Assembly (NCBI GenBank): GCA_023412745.1
Contig: JAEZBZ010000198.1
Coordinates: 1-7,625, forward strand
Length of the DNA: 7,625 bases
Source: Pseudomonadota bacterium
GTDB lineage: Bacteria; Pseudomonadota; Alphaproteobacteria; Rhizobiales; Hyphomicrobiaceae
Direction of reading: 5' to 3'
Shown here in pieces: positions 4,600-7,625 of the stretch (the first letter of the stretch is position 1; every line of letters starts with the position of its first letter). The notes under the pieces are model-generated. The model did no database searches. It saw nothing but the letters and a program-made list of their open reading frames with translations, and was not told where the DNA came from. The position numbers were made by a program, and so were the translations under genes.

Positions 4600-7353
4600 G
4601 CCGACAACGACGACAAGACCGTTCCCCCCAGCGAGCCGAGCGACATTCGGCCGATCTCCGTCGTCGACGAGATGAAGCGGTCGTATCTCGATTACGCCAT
4701 GAGCGTCATCGTAAGCCGAGCGCTGCCGGACGTGCGCGACGGCCTGAAACCGGTGCATCGCCGCATCCTATTCGGCATGCACGAACTCGGCCTTGAGCAC
4801 AACAAGCCGTACAAGAAATCGGCTCGTGTCGTCGGCGACGTGATCGGTAAATACCATCCGCACGGCGATAGCGCAGTCTATGACGCGCTGGTGCGCATGG
4901 CGCAGGATTTCTCGATGGGCGTCACGCTGATCGACGGCCAGGGCAACTTCGGCTCGGTTGACGGCGATCCCCCGGCGGCCATGCGTTACACCGAATGCAG
5001 GCTCGAGAAGATCAGCCAGTACATCCTCGATGACCTCGACAAGGACACGGTCAACTACCAGGAAAACTATGACGGCTCGGAAAAGGAACCGAGCGTCATG
5101 CCCGCCAAATTCCCCAATCTGCTGGTCAACGGCGCGGGTGGCATCGCCGTCGGCATGGCGACGAACATCCCGCCCCACAATCTCGGCGAAGTCATCGACG
5201 CCTGCCTCGCCACGCTCGACGATCCCGAAATCAGCCTCGACGCGTTGTGTCAGATCGTACCGGCACCAGACTTCCCGACTGGCGGTCTGATCCTCGGCCG
5301 CGCCGGCGCGCTGGCCGCTTATCACAAGGGCCGCGGCACGATCATCATGCGCGCCAGGGTCGAGGTGGAGGAGATTCGCAAGGATCGCGAAGCGCTGATC
5401 GTCACCGCCATTCCCTACCAAGTGAACAAGCGCGTCCTGATCGAACGGATCGCCGATCTGGTGCGCGAGAAGCGGGTCGAGGGCATCTCGGACATCTGGG
5501 ACGAATCCAACCGCGACGGCATGCGCATCGTCATCGAATTGAAGCGCGACGCGATCGCCGACGTCATTCTCAACCAGCTGTGGCGCTACTCTGACCTGCA
5601 AACCTCATTCGGCGCCAACATGCTGGCGCTCAACGGCGGGCGGCCGGAGCAGCTCAATCTGCGCGACATGATCACCGCCTTCACGTCGTTCCGCGAAGAG
5701 GTCGGCAGCCGCCGCACCAAGCACCTGCTGAACAAGGCGCGGGATCGTGCGCACGTGTTGGTCGGCCTGGCCATCGCCGTCGCCAACATCGACGAGGTCA
5801 TCAATCTGATCCGGCGCGCCCCATCACCCGCCGAGGCCAAGGAACAGTTGATGGCGCGCGACTGGCCGGCGCGCGAAGTGGCGCCGTTCCTGGAGCTGAT
5901 CGCCGATCCGCGGCATCGCATGAGGGAAGACGGAACCTACCGGCTCAGTGCCGAACAATCCCAAGCCATCCTCGACTTGCGCCTGCAGCGCCTGACCGCA
6001 CTCGGCCGCGATGAAATCGGCGCCGACCTGCAGAAGCTGGCTGACCAGATCCGCGATTACCTGGAAATCCTGTCGTCAAGGCTGCGCATCATCGGCATCA
6101 TCAAGGATGAGCTCACCGATATCAAAACGCAGTTCGCCGTGCCGCGCCGGACTGAGATCGTCGACATCGAAGGTGAAGTCGACGACGAAGACCTGATCCA
6201 GCGCGAAGACGTCGTCGTCACCGTCAGCCACAAGGGCTACATCAAGCGCGTGCCGCTGTCGGCCTATCGCGCACAGCGCCGCGGCGGCAAGGGTCGCTCC
6301 GGCATGTCGACGCGCGATGAGGATTTCGTCACCCAGGTCTTTGTCGCCTCGACGCACACACCGGTGCTTTTCTTCTCCTCGCGCGGCATGTGCTACCGCA
6401 TGAAGGCGTGGCGACTGCCGGCAGCCAATCCGCAGTCGGTCGGCAAGGCGTTGATCAACCTGCTGCCGCTGGCGCAGGATGAGGTGATCACGTCGATCCT
6501 GCCGCTGCCCGAGGATCAGAGCACGTGGGGGGATCTGGAGCTGATGTTCGCCACCCGCTCCGGCAACGTGCGCCGCAATGCGCTGACCGATTTCGAGAGC
6601 ATCAATCGCAACGGCAAGATTGCCATGAAGCTCGACGAAGGCGATCGCATCGTTGAAGTCGCCATCTGCCGGGCTGTCGACAACGTGCTGCTGACCACCG
6701 CTGCTGGGCAGTGCATCCGCTTCGCCGTCGACGACGTGCGCGTGTTCAAGGGCCGCGATTCCGACGGCGTGCGCGGTGTGCGTCTCGAAGGCGAGGACGT
6801 GGTCATCTCGATGGCGATCCTGTCGCACGTCGATGCCACGCCGGCGGAACGCACCGCCTACCTCAAGCAGGCGAGTGCCGTGCGTCGCGGCCAGAACGGC
6901 GAAGAGCCGGAAACCGTGGAGATTGAGGCGGAAGCCGATGCCGAGGGCGACGCCGAACTGACGCCGGAGCGCTACGCGGAACTGTCCGCGAAGGAACAGT
7001 TCGTGCTGACCGTCTCCGATCGCGGCTACGGCAAGCGCACCTCGTCGTATGAATACCGGATCTCCGGTCGTGGCGGTAAAGGCATCGCGGCGATGGTGGT
7101 CAACGATCGCAACGGCCCGCTCGTCGCCTCGTTCCCCGTCGAGCACACCGACCAGATCATGCTGGTGACCAACGGCGGCAAGCTGATCCGCTGCCCGGTT
7201 GACGATGTCCGCATCGCCAGCCGCAACACTCAGGGCGTGCGCATCTTCAAGACCGATGATGACGAACAGGTCGTCTCGGTGGAGCGCATCCCGGAGGATG
7301 CCAACGGCGAGCACGGCGAAAACGGCGACGATACGGAAGCCGCAACCGAATAA
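4597..7353 (+). CDS. gyrA: DNA gyrase subunit A
   Basis: GyrA (918 aa from TTG 4597) is the DNA-cleaving subunit of the A2B2 gyrase that introduces negative supercoils using ATP hydrolysed by GyrB. The breakage-reunion core (about 20-510) begins with a conserved D-Y-A-M-S-V-I-V-S-R-A-L-P-D run. The catalytic tyrosine is Y131 in M-R-Y-T-E-C-R, equivalent to E. coli Y122. In the quinolone-resistance region, S92 and D96 match E. coli S83 and D87, the usual susceptible residues. The C-terminal DNA-wrapping propeller carries the gyrase-defining GyrA box Q560-R-R-G-G-K-G566, which separates it from ParC; a degenerate G-R-G-G-K-G blade motif lies at 824-829. Length exceeds the E. coli 875 aa mainly through an acidic stretch at about 768-790, rich in E, A and D, and an acidic tail over the last 30 residues. 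It has its own promoter and leader hairpin. No GyrB gene is nearby, which is common. Confidence 0.97.
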   Translation: MADNDDKTVPPSEPSDIRPISVVDEMKRSYLDYAMSVIVSRALPDVRDGLKPVHRRILFGMHELGLEHNKPYKKSARVVGDVIGKYHPHGDSAVYDALVRMAQDFSMGVTLIDGQGNFGSVDGDPPAAMRYTECRLEKISQYILDDLDKDTVNYQENYDGSEKEPSVMPAKFPNLLVNGAGGIAVGMATNIPPHNLGEVIDACLATLDDPEISLDALCQIVPAPDFPTGGLILGRAGALAAYHKGRGTIIMRARVEVEEIRKDREALIVTAIPYQVNKRVLIERIADLVREKRVEGISDIWDESNRDGMRIVIELKRDAIADVILNQLWRYSDLQTSFGANMLALNGGRPEQLNLRDMITAFTSFREEVGSRRTKHLLNKARDRAHVLVGLAIAVANIDEVINLIRRAPSPAEAKEQLMARDWPAREVAPFLELIADPRHRMREDGTYRLSAEQSQAILDLRLQRLTALGRDEIGADLQKLADQIRDYLEILSSRLRIIGIIKDELTDIKTQFAVPRRTEIVDIEGEVDDEDLIQREDVVVTVSHKGYIKRVPLSAYRAQRRGGKGRSGMSTRDEDFVTQVFVASTHTPVLFFSSRGMCYRMKAWRLPAANPQSVGKALINLLPLAQDEVITSILPLPEDQSTWGDLELMFATRSGNVRRNALTDFESINRNGKIAMKLDEGDRIVEVAICRAVDNVLLTTAAGQCIRFAVDDVRVFKGRDSDGVRGVRLEGEDVVISMAILSHVDATPAERTAYLKQASAVRRGQNGEEPETVEIEAEADAEGDAELTPERYAELSAKEQFVLTVSDRGYGKRTSSYEYRISGRGGKGIAAMVVNDRNGPLVASFPVEHTDQIMLVTNGGKLIRCPVDDVRIASRNTQGVRIFKTDDDEQVVSVERIPEDANGEHGENGDDTEAATE

Positions 7354-7366
7354 GTCCGGGACAGCA

Positions 7367-7380
7367 GCGCCAGGAGGCGC
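7367..7380 (+). promoter_or_regulatory. Hairpin holding the ribosome binding site of the LysE-family gene
   Basis: A strong Shine-Dalgarno AGGAGG (7372-7377) stands seven bases before ATG 7385. It lies within a perfect short hairpin: GCGCC (7367-7371), loop AGGA, GGCGC (7376-7380). The loop exposes four Shine-Dalgarno bases and the 3' arm pairs the last two, so the fold could modestly lower initiation. Confidence 0.5.
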
Positions 7381-7384
7381 GGTC

Positions 7385-7625
7385 ATGTCGGCTGAAGTTC
7401 TGCTGATCTTCATCGGTGCCTGCTGGCTTCTGGCCTGGACCCCGGGGCCTATGATGGCCCTGATCCTCGCCAACGTCTCCGCTTATGGGCTTGGCGGCGG
7501 ATTGTGGACGCTCGCTGGCAATCTCACCGGCCTGTCGTTCCTGGTCGCCGCTGCGGCTCTCGGCATGACATCGCTGATGGTGTTCATGTCGGAGTGGTTC
7601 GACGTCATCCGCTGGATCGGCGCGC
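7385..7625 (+). CDS. LysE/RhtB family exporter, N-terminal part (runs off right edge)
   Basis: The first 80 codons of a small inner-membrane exporter are visible; the family is usually about 200-215 residues. The N-terminus has a first membrane helix at about residues 5-22 that ends in the family hallmark T19-P-G-P22, followed by M-M and a glycine-rich loop (G-L-G-G-G at 35-39), then a second hydrophobic segment at about 48-70. Members export amino acids such as lysine, arginine, homoserine or threonine, or related metabolites; the substrate cannot be read from this fragment. ATG 7385 is supported by AGGAGG seven bases upstream. The gene starts 31 bp after the gyrA stop with no terminator seen between, so it may be co-transcribed with gyrA, although no functional link to gyrase is known. 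No specific symbol is justified. Confidence 0.85.
   Translation, partial: MSAEVLLIFIGACWLLAWTPGPMMALILANVSAYGLGGGLWTLAGNLTGLSFLVAAAALGMTSLMVFMSEWFDVIRWIGA

Noticed and set aside
4768..5601. Minus-strand open frame of 277 codons opposite gyrA
   Set aside because: It is an antisense shadow rich in D, V and H with no start signal or recognisable domain; gyrA is unmistakable on the plus strand.
6076..7473. Long minus-strand open frame (465 codons) opposite gyrA
   Set aside because: It mirrors gyrA codons, shows no family motifs, and its start lies within the 5' end of the plus-strand exporter gene.

Overview
This GC-rich window looks like conserved core chromosome of an alphaproteobacterium, probably of the Hyphomicrobiales (Rhizobiales) type. 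The basis is the protein sequences (a hexameric type II citrate synthase, a GluRS without the zinc ligands, a long GyrA with an acidic insert) and the divergent comEC / gltX-gltA arrangement. The genus cannot be fixed from the sequence alone. I see no mobile element, CRISPR array, rRNA or tRNA, and no sign of recent horizontal transfer.

Layout: (1) positions 1-992, minus strand, the N-terminal 330 residues of a ComEC/Rec2 DNA-uptake channel that runs off the left edge. (2) A 94-bp divergent gap, then gltX (1087-2526, plus strand), glutamyl-tRNA synthetase. (3) A 217-bp gap with a weak hairpin after gltX, a perfect TATAAT box, a leader dyad and the gltA ribosome binding site. (4) gltA (2744-4069), citrate synthase, closed by a good intrinsic terminator at 4097-4127. 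(5) A roughly 370-bp stretch with no credible gene, then a well-formed sigma-70-type promoter (4499-4527) and a short leader containing a perfect 11-bp stem followed by a T run. (6) gyrA (4597-7353), DNA gyrase subunit A, read from a TTG start. (7) After only 31 bp, the first 80 codons of a LysE/RhtB-family exporter (7385 to the right edge), whose ribosome binding site lies in a small GC hairpin.

The genes are housekeeping functions: glutamate charging for translation, entry of acetyl-CoA into the TCA cycle, and chromosome supercoiling. They are flanked by two membrane transporters, for DNA uptake and for efflux of amino acids or related metabolites. The terminator and separate promoter indicate that gltA and gyrA are independent transcription units. 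The exporter gene may be read from the gyrA transcript.

I found no previously undescribed multi-gene system. The item most worth a second look is the terminator-like hairpin inside the gyrA leader, between its promoter and its Shine-Dalgarno sequence, which would suit premature termination or RNA-level control of gyrase.
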